In this document: positions 24,986 to 38,000 of the stretch, one piece after another | How positions within the stretch are numbered: position 1 is the stretch's first letter | Layout of the letters: every line of letters starts with the position of its first letter | NCBI GenBank assembly: GCA_008360955.1 | Contig: LUCM01006404.1 | Coordinates: forward strand, 39,920-103,919 | Reading direction: 5' to 3' | From: Fasciolopsis buskii | Lineage: Eukaryota; Platyhelminthes; Trematoda; Plagiorchiida; Fasciolidae | Length of the DNA: 64,000 nt | Notes under the pieces: generated by a model | Database searches by the model: none | The model's input: the letters and a program-made list of their open reading frames with translations, nothing else | What the model was told of the DNA's origin: nothing | Made by a program: the position numbers and the translations under genes

Positions 24986-25840
24986 CGGTAAATGGCAAAA
25001 AATAGAACTACAACCGTTGATTTACAGCTCACGTCTGACGCTACATATGCAGACAATTCCGGAGAATGAATCTGTAGACATCCGGTGACATAGACAAGGG
25101 AAAAGCAACGCTATCGTTTATTAGCTTGTGTTTGAGCCATCGCTAGTCCTCGATGGCTTCAACCTTTGGGCTCGTGCAGTGGTAAAATTAGCAGGAAGCA
25201 GTGGACATTTGGGAGCAACAGGCACTTGGATGAGAGACATTTCCGCAGCAAACCTCCAAAAGTTATCACAGTTCCGCCCATGAGCTTCAGTCTTTGGGGT
25301 TCCAGTCAGTGTTAATAATATCAGGCAAGTCACACAAATGACGGAACACGGATACTAGTCTGATCAAATGCCTGATGTTAGATAACCTATCAGCATAATT
25401 GCGAACGACGCTTACCCAGATGTCCGCAAGCAAGAAACTGTCAGTGATTCATTCGGAATCAAACTTCAACGAAAACAGACATTTCATGCACCCATACAAA
25501 AACAGCATTATAAATGATTGCGTTTTTACTTGATGAAAAGGGATCTTTTCCGCTTATGTTCATTCATGTTTTGTTGTCACAGTATAGAATGACCTAAGTT
25601 ACGAAACGAGGGAAATAATTCACCCGGTTTATGCACAAAACGATGTGCATGCGTATGAAGGTTAAATATTTCGTATCCCCGTTCAAAAGCATGGCATCAG
25701 CTGAAAGCATAAGTGAAAATCACTTATCTCACCGACACGAGTAGAGCAGGTTACCAAGTGAGCTTTCCTCGATATATGAACTGACGACACAACATATCCC
25801 ATGAGCTGGACACATTCCTAATTCTCTACTTTATAAGATG
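24986..25840. other. No recognised feature
   Basis: Nothing supported on either strand. Confidence 0.35.
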
Positions 25841-28800
25841 ACTTGTCCCATTTGGCACCTCTAAGGGTCTTGAAAGATTTTGCTGAATTCTGTTCCACCA
25901 ACACGTTACTCACACCGTTCTATCTGCCAAAATGCTCCTTGGCAAAGTTAGTCCGCACCTCCAGCCTACAGGGTTCCTTCCAGAGAATAATATCGTTGCT
26001 TATAGTCCTTAGGTCCGTTGACTTCAAAAACACCACCGCTATTTACCTCTTTAGGCCGCTCAATATAGAAAATTCCTATTATGTCCACCTTGCTCCGATT
26101 CTTCTACTGAAAGATGGGTCATACATGTTAGTCTCATCTAATAGTTCTCTACTTACCTCTCCACTATTTGCGGTGTTAGCCTTTCTACGTGCTTCAAACA
26201 GGTCAGTCTTCTGTAGAAATAGGTAGCAAGCCTACGCATGTTACTTTATTTGGGGCTTAATTATTATCCCAAGATAAGGATTAGATGTTTCCGGCTCCCT
26301 ACACCATACAGTGAACCTTAACTTGAGACGCACCAGAAGCAATGTTTTGCGACCTTGCCTCACAGTATCGCTGACCTAAACGCAACCGTCGCCATAACTC
26401 GAACATCAATATTTACCTGGTTGCGTTGAATCGAATAGCTTCACGTTCTTCCAGAACTGTCAGTTCCTTTCGGAGCCTGAATGAGAGGGTGACACTTCCT
26501 TCCATTCAGCCCACTTGATAGTCCGGTCAAATTTTTAAATCTCTCGCCAAATTGTCTTTATCGCCAAGTACCGACCATCGGTTGCCCAAGAAAATAAAAC
26601 ACCAAAGTATTGCTACAAACGACAAGTCACCTATGTAGAGAAGAAACAGCAGAGATCCAAAATTGATCATGAGTAGGCTGTTTTACACGGAATTCACGTT
26701 AGCCACATTGAAGCTGAGGCGCCGGTCTTTAATGGAGTCTTTCACCTACTAGTGTAATACCCCCGATATCACAAGCATGCCTAGTTTGTACAGCAGAAAC
26801 CTGGGATTTGCAGAAAAGAAATCTTTGCCACAGTCGGGTCGAAATAATCCAACCACTCCTATTTTATACAACAAAGCAGTTACCTAATCCAAGGAACTAA
26901 GCAGGACTGCGAGGCACGACCCGACTGTTTTGGGCCCCGTTTAACAGACCACGCTCTCTTCATATTAGCCCCAGACACCGAATATCCGCAACCACTACCA
27001 AGTCCGGGAGCGTCTTTTACAAATTAGCAAGCTGGGCTGTTTTGACTGCTGCTCTACGGAGCCTTGACTGGTCCGATTTTTTCCTTTCATTTGACTCCCA
27101 AAAAAGCTGCCGAAATACTATTTGCAAACTTAGAATCGATTATTAACAACCACATTCCTCACATAGCCCAACCCCGGCCAATGCGAACAAGCAAAATCTG
27201 CAAATATTAAGAGAAGATTCTTAAGCTGCAGAATGGCTACACTTACACCTTAGACTTCTTCATATTACGTAGGATAAATCGACTTCAAGGCGAACTGCTT
27301 GCTGCATTCGAGGACCAACTCTCTAATCAGGAACTAACTCTCTTCGGCAATTGAATTCCGGCCTGGATGTTGCCAGACGTCTGCGCTCTCGCACTATTCG
27401 CAATAAATCTAGTACCCCTTTGTTCATCATATACAACAGCCAGCAGCTCGATGATCGGAAGGAAATTTTTGATGGTTTTAACTCAAACGTCTCCTCCACC
27501 CTCATTACCCAAATCGCCGCCAATTCCTTCACCCTCGCTGGGCTAACAGATCAAACACTCGTCCATCGTGTTTGATACACAGAAAATAGAGAAGGCTCTC
27601 GGAATTATCGAGCCATTTTACCAACCTGGATCAAACGGTATTCGCACTACCCTTTTCCGCTTCGGCAAGTCCGATGTTGCACTTCTTTTGTTAAACCTGT
27701 TTGCTACCTCCATGTAAACTGGGGTATTTCTCGTTCAGTGCAGAGTCTCTTCCATTGCTCCTCTCCACAAAAATGGACCATTGTACGAAAAAAAATACTA
27801 CTGTCCAATAAACCAAACACCAATCCTAGCCAGACTCAAGGAGAGAATGGTCACTGATCAGTTATTTGACCTTCTCTCGACCAACGACTTGAGTGGTTTA
27901 TTCCAGAGTGGTTATCTCAAGCGTGGATTCTGTACCTTATGCCATTTTGCTTTTTTGATCTGATCACTTTAATTGTCGATAAGAAAAAAGCCATTATAAT
28001 GATTTCTTTTGACATGACCAAAGCGTTTGAACTTGTGCCTCATGAACGATCGTTATTAAAAATTAAATCCTATGGTGTTGTAGATCCGCTTTGCCCTTGG
28101 TCAAACCACTATCTCTCTGACCGCTCCCAAGTAGTCAGTATCACTGGAACCTTATCCCAATCCCAATCAATCACTAGTAGGGTAGTGTCCGTTGCTCCTT
28201 ACCATTCCCACTCTGCGCGAACGACATCTTTCGAGCAATATTCCGTGGCACAACTTTCTTATTCGCCGACGATATCAAGATGGTCTAGTCCTTCGAGTCC
28301 TAATCTCAAACCATGGCCAGTATCATGGAGGATTTAAACGCATTAGACGAGTGGTGTGGGCCATGGGCGATGAAATTCTCTGCCACCAAGAGCGCTGTTC
28401 TGGCTATAAGTATCAGGTTCCCCAGGTAGGCTCTCTAAAAACGGCTTCTCAATACTAACCACTCGGTTTGTAAAAGACCTGGACTTACAATACTCCTCTT
28501 CGTTCCACTTCCACGAGCAAGATATCTCCCGGAGCGCAAACGCAAATAGGGCTCATGGCCCGATCGTTAAAACATTCCGCTCTCCAAGATATAAGGAGAT
28601 GCTATACAAATCACATCATGGACCGCAACTAGAGTACTGCCCAACAACTGTCTCGAAAATGCTCAGAGTTGATCGTGCTGCAACAGAAAAAGTAAACCGG
28701 GCAAGCACAAAGAGCTCTTGGTCGGACATTGAGCCTCAGTTGCACAGAACGATGCGAGCTGCCACAGCTTGACCCCCTTTGGTTACATCGCGTCAAACTT

Positions 28801-29280
28801 AACCTCAATTCCTCTCCAAGCTCGTAAGCTCTAAAGCACACAAGTCTGGAAACCCCATCCGGTTCGCTAGTGGGTGTTTTCCGCCCATCGGGAATCGACC
28901 GTTTTCTTTTGGAGTACCACCTTCAAAAGTGTCTTTCAGGTAAAATTTCTTCACTTTACTCTCTACTCTACCTTGTGGAACAGATTACCGGACCTTTTCA
29001 GGTCCTGCCAGAATCAAACGCAATTCAAGATTTCACTGTCCAAATTTCTCAACATATCCTCATATCTCAGCTTAGCTGGTACAAATGTAAGTCCAGACCA
29101 AGCTTTCGAAGGCCAGCCAGAATTTTAGCCCAACTTCTTGGCGCATATTTTATTCTCTCAATCGACTTCATTTATGAACTAGTTTCTCTCTCTGCAAACA
29201 TTCCATCAGAGAACACATTCGATATCCCCCTTACTCTTCCTTCCTACTCATTTTGCTCCCCAGTGACCTGCTAGCTCGAA
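25841..29280 (+). mobile_element. CR1-like LINE, decayed
   Basis: Plus strand, in order: LKDFAEFCSTNTLLTPF (late endonuclease block), a poorly preserved EN-RT linker, PILARLKERMVTDQLFDLLS, SFDMTKAFELVPHERSLLKI (RT block with the first catalytic Asp), FADDIKM near 28270, LNALDEWCGPWAMKFSATKS, and finally STLWNRLPDLFRSCQNQTQF near 28970, the usual C-terminal NxWNxLP block. Frameshifts and stops are frequent throughout, so it is a dead copy. Ends and the far 5' part are approximate. Confidence 0.65.
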
Positions 29281-31754
29281 CCAGGTAGACTCTTTCTTCT
29301 TGAGTACGTAGCCTAGGTTCCTTTCAAAAAATCTTTCCGCGTCACACAGACGATCCGATTCGCTTACGCATCATTCCGGTCCACATTAGCAGGTTTCGAG
29401 CAGTACTCGTTAATGAAAGCAAGACACGGCGTTGCCGATGATGAAGCCGTACGTACATATCTGTGTTTTACGGCATAAACCACCGTACTCCGTATGCGTG
29501 CTCATCCCCACTTTGGTTGTCGTTAGTCAGTGCGTGCGAAAACCCAAATGACTGCGACAGGTTTGCTTCAGCGTCTCCGAACGTGGGAAAAATAGACCAC
29601 CCCAATACTTGCGGGAAAATGTATAACGCGGAAAATAAAGGTCAGACGGAGGAACTATGGAAAGTAACTATACGTGCTCAACCATTCATCTCTTAGGAAA
29701 ATAGTTTCTGCTGGATCAGGTATGCCCCAACAACCAAAATGTATTCGGGCTGCGAAGTAATGGACCTCCTTTAACAACGAATATGTAAGCTATCAGCCTG
29801 GACCTGACCCTTCGAAAACGTAAGCCCCACACCACCCTTGTTCGGTAGATAAGCATCCGGTTGCTTTGTTGGACGGTCTGGTAAAATAGCGCGGCGGACT
29901 GTCCACCTATGCCTTGCCACCCACCGCTTCATTTGTCAACACACCACTGTCCTCCTAACTGCACACCTGGTACGTGTGCTGACGCCTGTAACAGCTGCCG
30001 TCGTTCTTCTTTCTTAATTATTCATGCACGCTCACTGAAACTATTGTTACAAGTTGCTAAAATGGTTTTCAAACAATAATTGCTGATCCCAATATTCTCA
30101 TGCTTCTCCCCACTCCCCTATCTACGACTTTTGGTGGCAAATTCCGTCCTAGAATCTAGCTTACGCTGCCATCCGCAAGCCATTTCAGTGGTGCCCTTTC
30201 CTGGCAATTTGGATTATTGAAAGTAGGTTGTAGATCAAATAATCAGTTATAACCGCTTCCCTGTTGGATGAACAGTAGGCCCTTAGGCCAGACTAGTCCC
30301 ACAAACAGAACAAATAGTGACCTTTAATCCCCAACCCTCGTGCTAGCCATCTCATCGGACAACCGTGATCCGTACCTGCAAACATGCCAAAAGATGAGAG
30401 AGCAACATGCAACGAATAAAGACCACGCAACCTGGGATTGACTGAGCCAAATACCCTATGGGGAGTAAACATGAGTTAAGTTTGTTGAAAACGTCCCGTC
30501 ATCGAAAACCTCCCTCTTGCGTATTTCAAGGAGATCGTCTGAACCCTGTGTTCATCGTAAGAAACTGAGTGTTATCACCGTTTCCATTTTTGTTTACTCA
30601 CAATAACGCCAGCTGGAACAAATTCCAGATCGTCCTCTCTCTTCCCGACTCTTCTCCAGGCTCGCCAGTGATCACAGATGCAAAGCAAACACATGGCAAT
30701 AACCTTCATTTCATCCAATGCACTGATTTCCTACCCCTGTTAAGAAGCTGTCATCCGGGCCGCGTAACCCTAAAACAAACCAAGCCACCCCAATGAACTC
30801 CCAGCGAACCTCATCTCAGATGAACCATTACGACTGGCTAAAACACCGGTACTAACACTACTGAAATGCTCCGCAACCCCCTAAACCTCCAAACACCTAC
30901 CACCACAGAACACCACAACCCCGATATTAAACATGGACAACACATGTCGTTCATGGCATGTGCAGGTAGGGATTGATTGTAATTGATACACGTACTTATT
31001 CCCTTCCCGCCACACATTACAACTCGTTCCTTGCCGCATTATTCCAGTGACCATTCCTGTGAGTCCCATTGTCCCTTCGTCCACAATTCTTGATGAATTT
31101 TTGTCCGTAAATTGTTTGATGCAGCCTTGATGGTCTCCCGCCGTTTCATCTTCGGCATTGCTTTGACTCTTGTTAATTATCACTCTCCATCCAGAATAGT
31201 TTTGGCTCATCTCCATTCCGTTATCACATCCATATTGATCTTCATCTTCATCATATAACCCTTTTGATTTTCGGGGAACCGGCCATATGACGGCGTCCAC
31301 CATCGTTTTCCAGCCCAATTTGCGCCGGCGATACGCACCTTTGATGCATTTAAGCATGGATTGACTAGCAATGCGCGATGGATAATCAGCCCCAGAATAT
31401 CTTGGCGTCGTATGATCTAGCTTTGATTTAAAAGCTCGAAAGCTCCTGTTTAACCCACCACATTGCAGGTTATGTTTATGAGAGCACCTTCACGTCTGAT
31501 TTTGTTTTCTGTGTCTTCATTGTGTCATCCTTGTATAAATTTCATTTTATCTTGCGCAGGCATCTCGGATGTCGATAAATATGCACTGTATGATATTACA
31601 GTAGACGCTCGCAAGCATATTTAGTAATCGGCTTCTTCAAGCCCTTTCACAATTTGTCTGTAAGGCTTACCAGCCGATAGCTACCAGTCAAAAACGGCTG
31701 TCCACACTTGTAAACAGCTACACCCGTTACTCTCTTATAATCGTTTTTCTTTTT
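29281..31754. other. Mostly unrecognised; one 158-codon minus-strand open frame
   Basis: The open frame at 31357-30881 (minus) is the longest non-transposon frame in the window. It has an acidic patch (DEDEDQ) and several Cys near its end (CTCHERH), but no domain I recognise, no clear splice sites and no similarity to other parts of the window. It may be chance. Confidence 0.2.
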
Positions 31755-31860
31755 TATCTTTCACTTTATTTTTAACAAAGTAACAACCACACATTATTTT
31801 CAATAAGGAGGACACGACCATACAACCAATACCAAGTGGGCAGGGTGACCGGTATTTGAT
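31755..31860 (-). repeat. Decayed tRNA-derived SINE, family A
   Basis: The plus strand shows the tail TTTTTAACAAAGTAACAACC and body ACCAAGTGGGCAGGGTGACC of the minus-strand SINE; the tRNA-like head is lost. Confidence 0.45.
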
Positions 31861-32756
31861 AGATTATTCCTGCGCTACACCGTCCGTCGTCGTAAGATTT
31901 CATTTTAGAGATTTTTTGGTTATTGTTTTGTGATTCTGGCATTGTTCGCTGCGTTGGAATCATTTTTCTGGACAAAAGCAGCATAAATTATCTAAGCATT
32001 GAAATTTTGAATTAGTAATTGTCATTATGTTGCAAACTTTTGTCCAAGCTTCCGCAGTCACACCTCGAACTCAATCGAACCGCTTAGTTGTTTTAGAAGT
32101 AGATACATCAGTCAGCCCATCTACATATTTCTCTGTCCACATTATTCCATAACCCCAACGCCACACTGCTATTCAGACGTACAGCGTGACTCAGGATGTT
32201 TTGTTTTACGTCTTATATTCGTATATTATTTATTTTAGCGAGTCATTTAACGGCAGTCAACTATAGTAGGATATAATTGTCTTGTTAATTTATCTTCAGG
32301 TCCGTTTCGTAGACTCATAGCTTGCTCCCACCGTTGATGTTCAATTGGTCTTGTGAAGTATTCACAAGTACCGTAGTTTTACAATGTTCCTTAGCATTTC
32401 TCCCACAAAACCGATTAAACACATTATCTCGCCATCACTGTATTCGTAGCAACCAGGAGTGGTTAGCTTTCACAAACTTACGCATATCTTCTTCCCAAAT
32501 TTCAAATTTTCATGCAAAAGCGGAATGGCCCGTGGTGACCGACAGCGAGCTAAAAGCATCAATGACAGTGTTTGCGCAACTAACACTACATTGCGCTCCG
32601 AAGTTGGGGACAATGAGTCAATGCTCCGCAGCACTTATTGACCTGGTGGGTAAAGCCCGTGGCAAGGCATAGATTTTCGAAAGAAGACCATCCAGTTCAC
32701 TGGACGACGTTACCAATTTGGAGAGGGTTATCTCAAAGCTCGCTCCCCTATCCAAC
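31861..32756. other. No recognised feature
   Basis: Open frames at 32322-32672 lack domain or repeat support. Confidence 0.35.
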
Positions 32757-34290
32757 CCCAATGATTAGTTTAATTCCGATAAATACTAAGCTGTAATAAC
32801 AGCTATAGCTTCGATAATGCTGCGCCGTTTGACACCGATTCGCGAGAGTAATATCCGCGAACAACAGGCCGGATTTCGGCCAGATCGAGGTTGCATCGAC
32901 CAGATATTCGCCCTTGGACAGATACTCGAGACGCGCCACATGCACCGCCGCCCTACGATCGTAGTCTTTCTCGATTTGAAAGGTGCTTTCGACTCCGTGG
33001 ATCGACCGGCACTACTCAATGCTCTCCACCGGAAGGGTACGCCAACGAAGTTTGTGAACGTGTTGCGAGCATTGCACTCGCATACATATGGTCGCGTGAG
33101 GGCATAGGGTGAACTACCAAGTGCATTCGAAACGACTAGCGAAGGTCCTGTTCAACTTCGCCATGGACGAGATGAAGGAAAATGCTTTAGGAGGTCTCCG
33201 GGATGTAGAAGTCGAACTGGGAGGTGGAGGAAAGCTACGTGACCTAGATTAAGCAGACGACGTCGTGTGTCTGTTCGAGTCTGCGGACCATGCACAACGG
33301 GCACTAGATAGACTGTCGAGATCGGTTGCTCGGTTTGGCATGTGCTTTGCACCTTCAAAGTGCAAAGTACTGTTACAGGACTGGACGACAGCAGCGCCGA
33401 ACTTGGAACTGGATGGAGAAGAACTAATGACTGTGGGCCGTTTCACCTACCTTGGTAGCTGCGTGTCCACCGATGGAAGCTCAGCAGTGGAGGCAAACAC
33501 GCGTATATCCAAGGCTCGTGCAGCTTACGCTGGATTGAAGCACTTGTGCTGTCGGCCTGATATTTCACTGAAGTTGAAAGGTCGTGTGCATTGTGCTGCA
33601 GGGCGTTCAGTTATGTTGTACGGTTGCGAGACGTGGAGTATGCAGGTGGGAGATGTTCGTCGGTTGGAGATTTTCGACCACCGATGTTTACGCAGTATGG
33701 CTAGGATTGGGTGGAGTGACCGGGTGAGTAATATTGAGGTTAGGAATCTGGTATTGGGTGCCACTTCTGAGAATAGCTTGTTTCAGCTTATGAAACTTAG
33801 TTGACTACGCTGGTTGTGATCGGGTCACGTGTTGCGTATGACGAACACTCGTCTACCATACCGTGCCCTATTTTGATTTCCTCCTAAGGAATGGAGGAAG
33901 CCATGTGGAGGCCAACAGATGACTTGGCAACGTGGGATGAGAAAATGTACAGCGAAATTAGGTAAAGTAGGTGTCTCACGTCTTTGCCTTCGTGGTTGGG
34001 GTCCGAAAGACTCATCGACTCGCTGGCTGGAGACACTGAAGGATATAGCAGTGAACCGTGAACAGTGGTGATCGTGTTGTCATTTTCTATCGAATCAGAA
34101 TGATTGAAAACACGTGCGTTTGTACAGTTAGGCTGTGTTCCGTATGTTGGCTGCAGCAGCATCTTATGTTTTCCCTGTTCCCCTTGGATATTCACTCTTT
34201 TTGTATAAACGTGTAGTCCTGGGGATAGGCAGCGGTCAGTGAGGCTTGCCTTGCTGTTTAAAACTGGACGGTGATGACGATGATGAATCG
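32757..34290 (+). mobile_element. RTE-clade LINE, 5'-truncated copy
   Basis: Starts just before RT block 1 (LTPIRESNIREQQAGFRPDRG, CIDQIFALGQILETRH), with VVFLDLKGAFDSVDRPALLN, a frameshift near 33110, then LD-stop-ADDVVCLFESADHAQR, KCKVLLQDW, YLGSCVSTDGSSAVEANTRI, GCETWSMQVGDVRRLEIFDH and LGATSENSLFQ, a stop near 33802, and the 3' end with a GATGACGATGATG tail. The YADD Tyr codon is TAA at 33250-33252, as in the 10.7 kb copy. Lies 0.6 kb upstream of the PLEKHM1-like start codon. Confidence 0.9.
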
Positions 34291-34895
34291 TGAATCAGGT
34301 GGTCTTGTTAACAGGTGAGCCGCTGATGAACAGCGGTGGTGTCAAGGACGTGATGGACTTTCGTCTGGTAAGCGTTTTCTGCATGAATTATAGAGGTCCC
34401 TTACTTATACTGCGATACAGCGAGTTTGGCTGGCACTCGATTGTATCGTAGCTCCTTGCCTCCTTCTAAGATTTATTATTCTGGTAGAGGCGTGGGAACC
34501 GAATTTTTCGATGAACTTCTCTGCCGTAATCCACGAGGATCTCTGGGGTTTGCTATGAAGCGATCAAAGGTCTAGGACCTGGACTGTCGATCACCGTATT
34601 CCAGTGGGTCATGTATCCCGTGTTCAGCTTTGTTTTTTTATGGATCGGTTATTTTGACTGAAGGTTGTTGGTGGGGGGCTGTTAAGTAACTTTATGCTTC
34701 ATTTTGGGTAACCGGGTTTTATAGTGAACTGATTGTGGATTCCTTGTTTTCCTTTTCCGCAATGGCTCCAACAGAGCAGTGTATATATATATATATATAT
34801 AAGAACTTCATGTAGGAGCGATATATTGCGATTTTCAGTTATTGGACGTTCGAATATCAGGTATCCTTAAATATTTGATTTTCAGAAGAAAAACA
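34291..34895 (+). other. Region upstream of the PLEKHM1-like gene
   Basis: Probable promoter and 5' UTR by position. It contains a short TA dinucleotide run (34781-34800) and an acceptor-like TTGATTTTCAG ending at 34885. No definite promoter element can be named. Confidence 0.3.
34781..34800. repeat. (TA)n microsatellite
   Basis: Ten alternating TA units about 95 bases before the PLEKHM1-like start codon. Confidence 0.8.
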
Positions 34896-35005
34896 ATGGG
34901 CGAGGGAAGTGCGAATATAAAGAACAACTTGTTGAAAGAAATGCGTATCAACACTCACACCCTTTTGCAGAAATATGAGGAACGGCGATTCGACTATGTC
35001 ACCGA
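34896..35005 (+). CDS. PLEKHM1-like exon 1 (start codon)
   Basis: Begins ATGGGCGAGGG and encodes a basic, helical start (residues 1-36) ending YVT plus two bases of an Asp codon. The donor is GTAAGC at 35006. The 37-nt intron 35006-35042 ends CCCAG; using this acceptor rather than the later TTACAG at 35056 keeps the frame that yields the RUN-domain block in exon 2. An acceptor-like TTTTCAG ends at 34885, ten bases upstream of the ATG. Confidence 0.8.
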
Positions 35006-38000
35006 GTAAGCGCGTACAACGAATTCAAATCAATATTCCCAGTAATCTTATTACAGCAAATATCTGTTCAGTGCTAGAAGCTGTCTTCCTTCACTGTACC
35101 ACACAGAAGTCACACTCCTTCGTAAGCGTTTTTATAAATTTTTAAAGCCGAGTTTTCAATTAGTTCAATGTGTACTCGTCACAAGCAGTGGACCAGGTGA
35201 GCGGCGTGTCATCAGTTACGATGCATATTGCTGTTTCCAGATGTCTTTTTCCAACTTTTTGAAACATTTTGTCCCCAAGAAGCTCCTACTCGGGCTGGAA
35301 CAGCAAAATATTCAAAGAACAAATATTGGACGTTGCAGAGTTGTATATGCACATTTTCAGCTTACCCTTCGTCTTCAAAATATTATAGGTTTGGATTCGT
35401 GCTTGCTTGAACGAAGCAAGCTTGCACAGTTATTTGATACTATGCTCACAGGAGCCAACCAGGTTGAGGTAGTTTTTTTGCTGGGTTCTTTTCACCGCAA
35501 CTCAGTCAATTGTATGCTCCAGATGCCCTTATCATGGATGGAGAGTTTCTGAACCAAATGATCACTCATGTTGAATGTAAGGTCATTTTCGTAACATCGG
35601 TTATATTAGAATATTCGTTTACAGTACTTGAAGAATTACGGTTTCGTCTAGATCTATCATCTCCATTGTTGAATACATGGGATACTTCCAATGCACTACA
35701 ATGGTTGGGACTGAAACCTACACTCAGTGCGTACGATTCACTGGCCAGCTGTGGAGTCACCGACTGCCTGGAACTAGGTATGTCATCACTTTCCGTTGCG
35801 ACCAAGGCAATAGATATTTCCGATCACTCTTCCTCATCGTCATCACCTTGCTGTGCCTTGATCGATCCGACTACCCGAGACGTACATAATAGGACAAGGA
35901 TTGCTGTAACACCAACCGGGAAAAATAACTTTGAACCGAATACTCATATGAAGAATTCTGGTGATAAATCACCTGTCAAAACAAGGTTGATGGCGGATTC
36001 CGCAGATGTATCTGACTCTTTGTTGTCTTGTATAAAAACGGTTGCGGTTAGTTGTGTTGAGCTATTTATATTTCACTTTTAACAATAAATCGCCGCAGGT
36101 CGCCCTCCCCACAATAACAGCGCCGAACGCTGGTATCAGTTTTCTCTACTCGGTTATCCATTATTCCACTGGTTTTCTTAGGGTGCCGGACCTGCATTGG
36201 TGAAGATGAAAGTAAAGTACTGGACTGTTAAAATCGTTCTTGGAACCAAGCAGCTACTTACAACTGACGTTATTCCTTTCAAATTTGTGCTTTTTGCGTA
36301 AACTCTTGCTTTTGCGTTATCTCCAATGTAAGATTAGACCGATCTCTTTTTGTCGCTGGTAATGACCGCCGAAGCGTTACAATCTACGACAAGGTTGAAA
36401 TACCGTGAACTGTTTTCTAATAATTGTGCTTTTTGATGACTGTCTGAAGAGCCGGAGGTTCGTGCACTTTGGCTATATTGAGCCAGGTCTCTTACCCATA
36501 CTCATCTTGTTACACTCCTTTTAATAGTGTTCCTTGTTTCCACGATGCACGGACGAAATGTTTGACTCACAGAAACTATTTTGCTACTTTTACAACACAT
36601 GAATGGGGAGTTTCAAAATAATAGCTTCCGCAACTCAAAGTGAGTCACGGCTGTTTCTTCCTAACCATCGTTCCCTTTGGCAATGCCATCATCGTGGAGT
36701 ATAGTGCACATCAGGTAGCGATTCTCTGACGATTTTTCGTGTCCTACCGGGAAAACAGTAGCTGGAAAATGCCATTACCGAATTCCGGTATTATATTACC
36801 ATACTGGAATAGTACGTTTAAACAGGGAGCAGGTGCGGTTATCCCATTCGCATTGCATTTAGGCAAAAGAAACTATCAGCCGAAGCTCAATGAACGTATC
36901 GAACAGTGTTTAACTCAGTTAGAAACGAATACGATGCGTTGCAGTCAGCTCATTACATCGTTCATTGTCAATCCGTTGGCAGCTCCTAGGCCCTCAGCTG
37001 AATTGAACAAAAGGCGTGCGAACTGACCTGCAGATCGCCGGCTTCCACCGGTTTGTTAATGCCATTCCCTGCTTTGCAACTTTGCAGACCAGGTCTTTTG
37101 GCCAAAAGTTCCGGTTTGTTCTCTAGGTCCATTACCCTGCTGATTGATGAAGTGATACAGTAGCGATGGAAGAATATTGATGATGTAACGCTAGCGATAA
37201 ACCGTTCCTAGCATTTCGTTTTCTCCCACTTTTCCTTTTCCGTCGTGGTTCCGATGTGATCAGTTCTACAGTCAGACGTATGGAACTTACAAGCAATCCT
37301 TTGGCTGCGGCCCGACTGTATGAAAGGCGCTAATCCTTGTATGTCGTAAGTCGTATTGAGTGGGAATAATCTGGAACAACTGGTGCGTGATGTACTCGGT
37401 GAGCGTTTGGGGGCCAATCAACCATTCCCATCAGCCTCTGAGAACGGTTGGTAAGGTGTCGGCGTTTGAAGTCTGCTGGTTTGATGCTACGCTCTCATTT
37501 GTTGTAATCTTTCACAAACAATCCGCCCATACGACTACCAGAATACCGCACCCGACGGAAAGCGAATTAGAAGTCTAACTGATTCAAAACATGAGGGTAT
37601 GCATCGAATAAATCGTTTGAGCAATTTCATCGGTTAATATCATCTTGGCTAATAAGCCTACCGCTCTTGTCTTTTTCGATGCTCCATTTCAGTTTTTCAG
37701 CAGTTCAGTGTAATTCTGGGAACTCTTGGTTATCTCTTCCAGCACTTGAGTTAATTTCATGATAATCTAGTCTCACTTTATTTCGGCCTTTTTGGGCGAA
37801 TGGTTTTCTTTCCAGAGATACATTTTTTGTTAGTTTTCCTTTTTTATTGTGGCTTTATTCTTTCATTATTTTGCCCTATGATCTTCAACTGATAGACATG
37901 ATTTTTCATTTGACTTCATGTCTGGAAATTATCATCCGGTTCTAGAAGAACGAACGGGTCAAACCCCACGTATGCGAGCCTTCGACAAGCAAATCACTGA

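Noticed and set aside
25121..25333. Minus-strand frame of 70 codons as an exon
   Set aside because: No splice-site or domain support; adjoining sequence is repeat-derived.
35228..35410. Alternative frame over PLEKHM1-like exon 4 (DVFFQLFETFCPQE..)
   Set aside because: It can also be joined upstream, but it ends in a stop and lacks the GRCR and LLEAVF-type RUN landmarks found in the chosen frame.
35510..36082. 190-codon ORF taken as a single gene
   Set aside because: It contains a 48-nt intron (35577-35624) and runs into another intron after 36046; it is two exons of the PLEKHM1-like gene.
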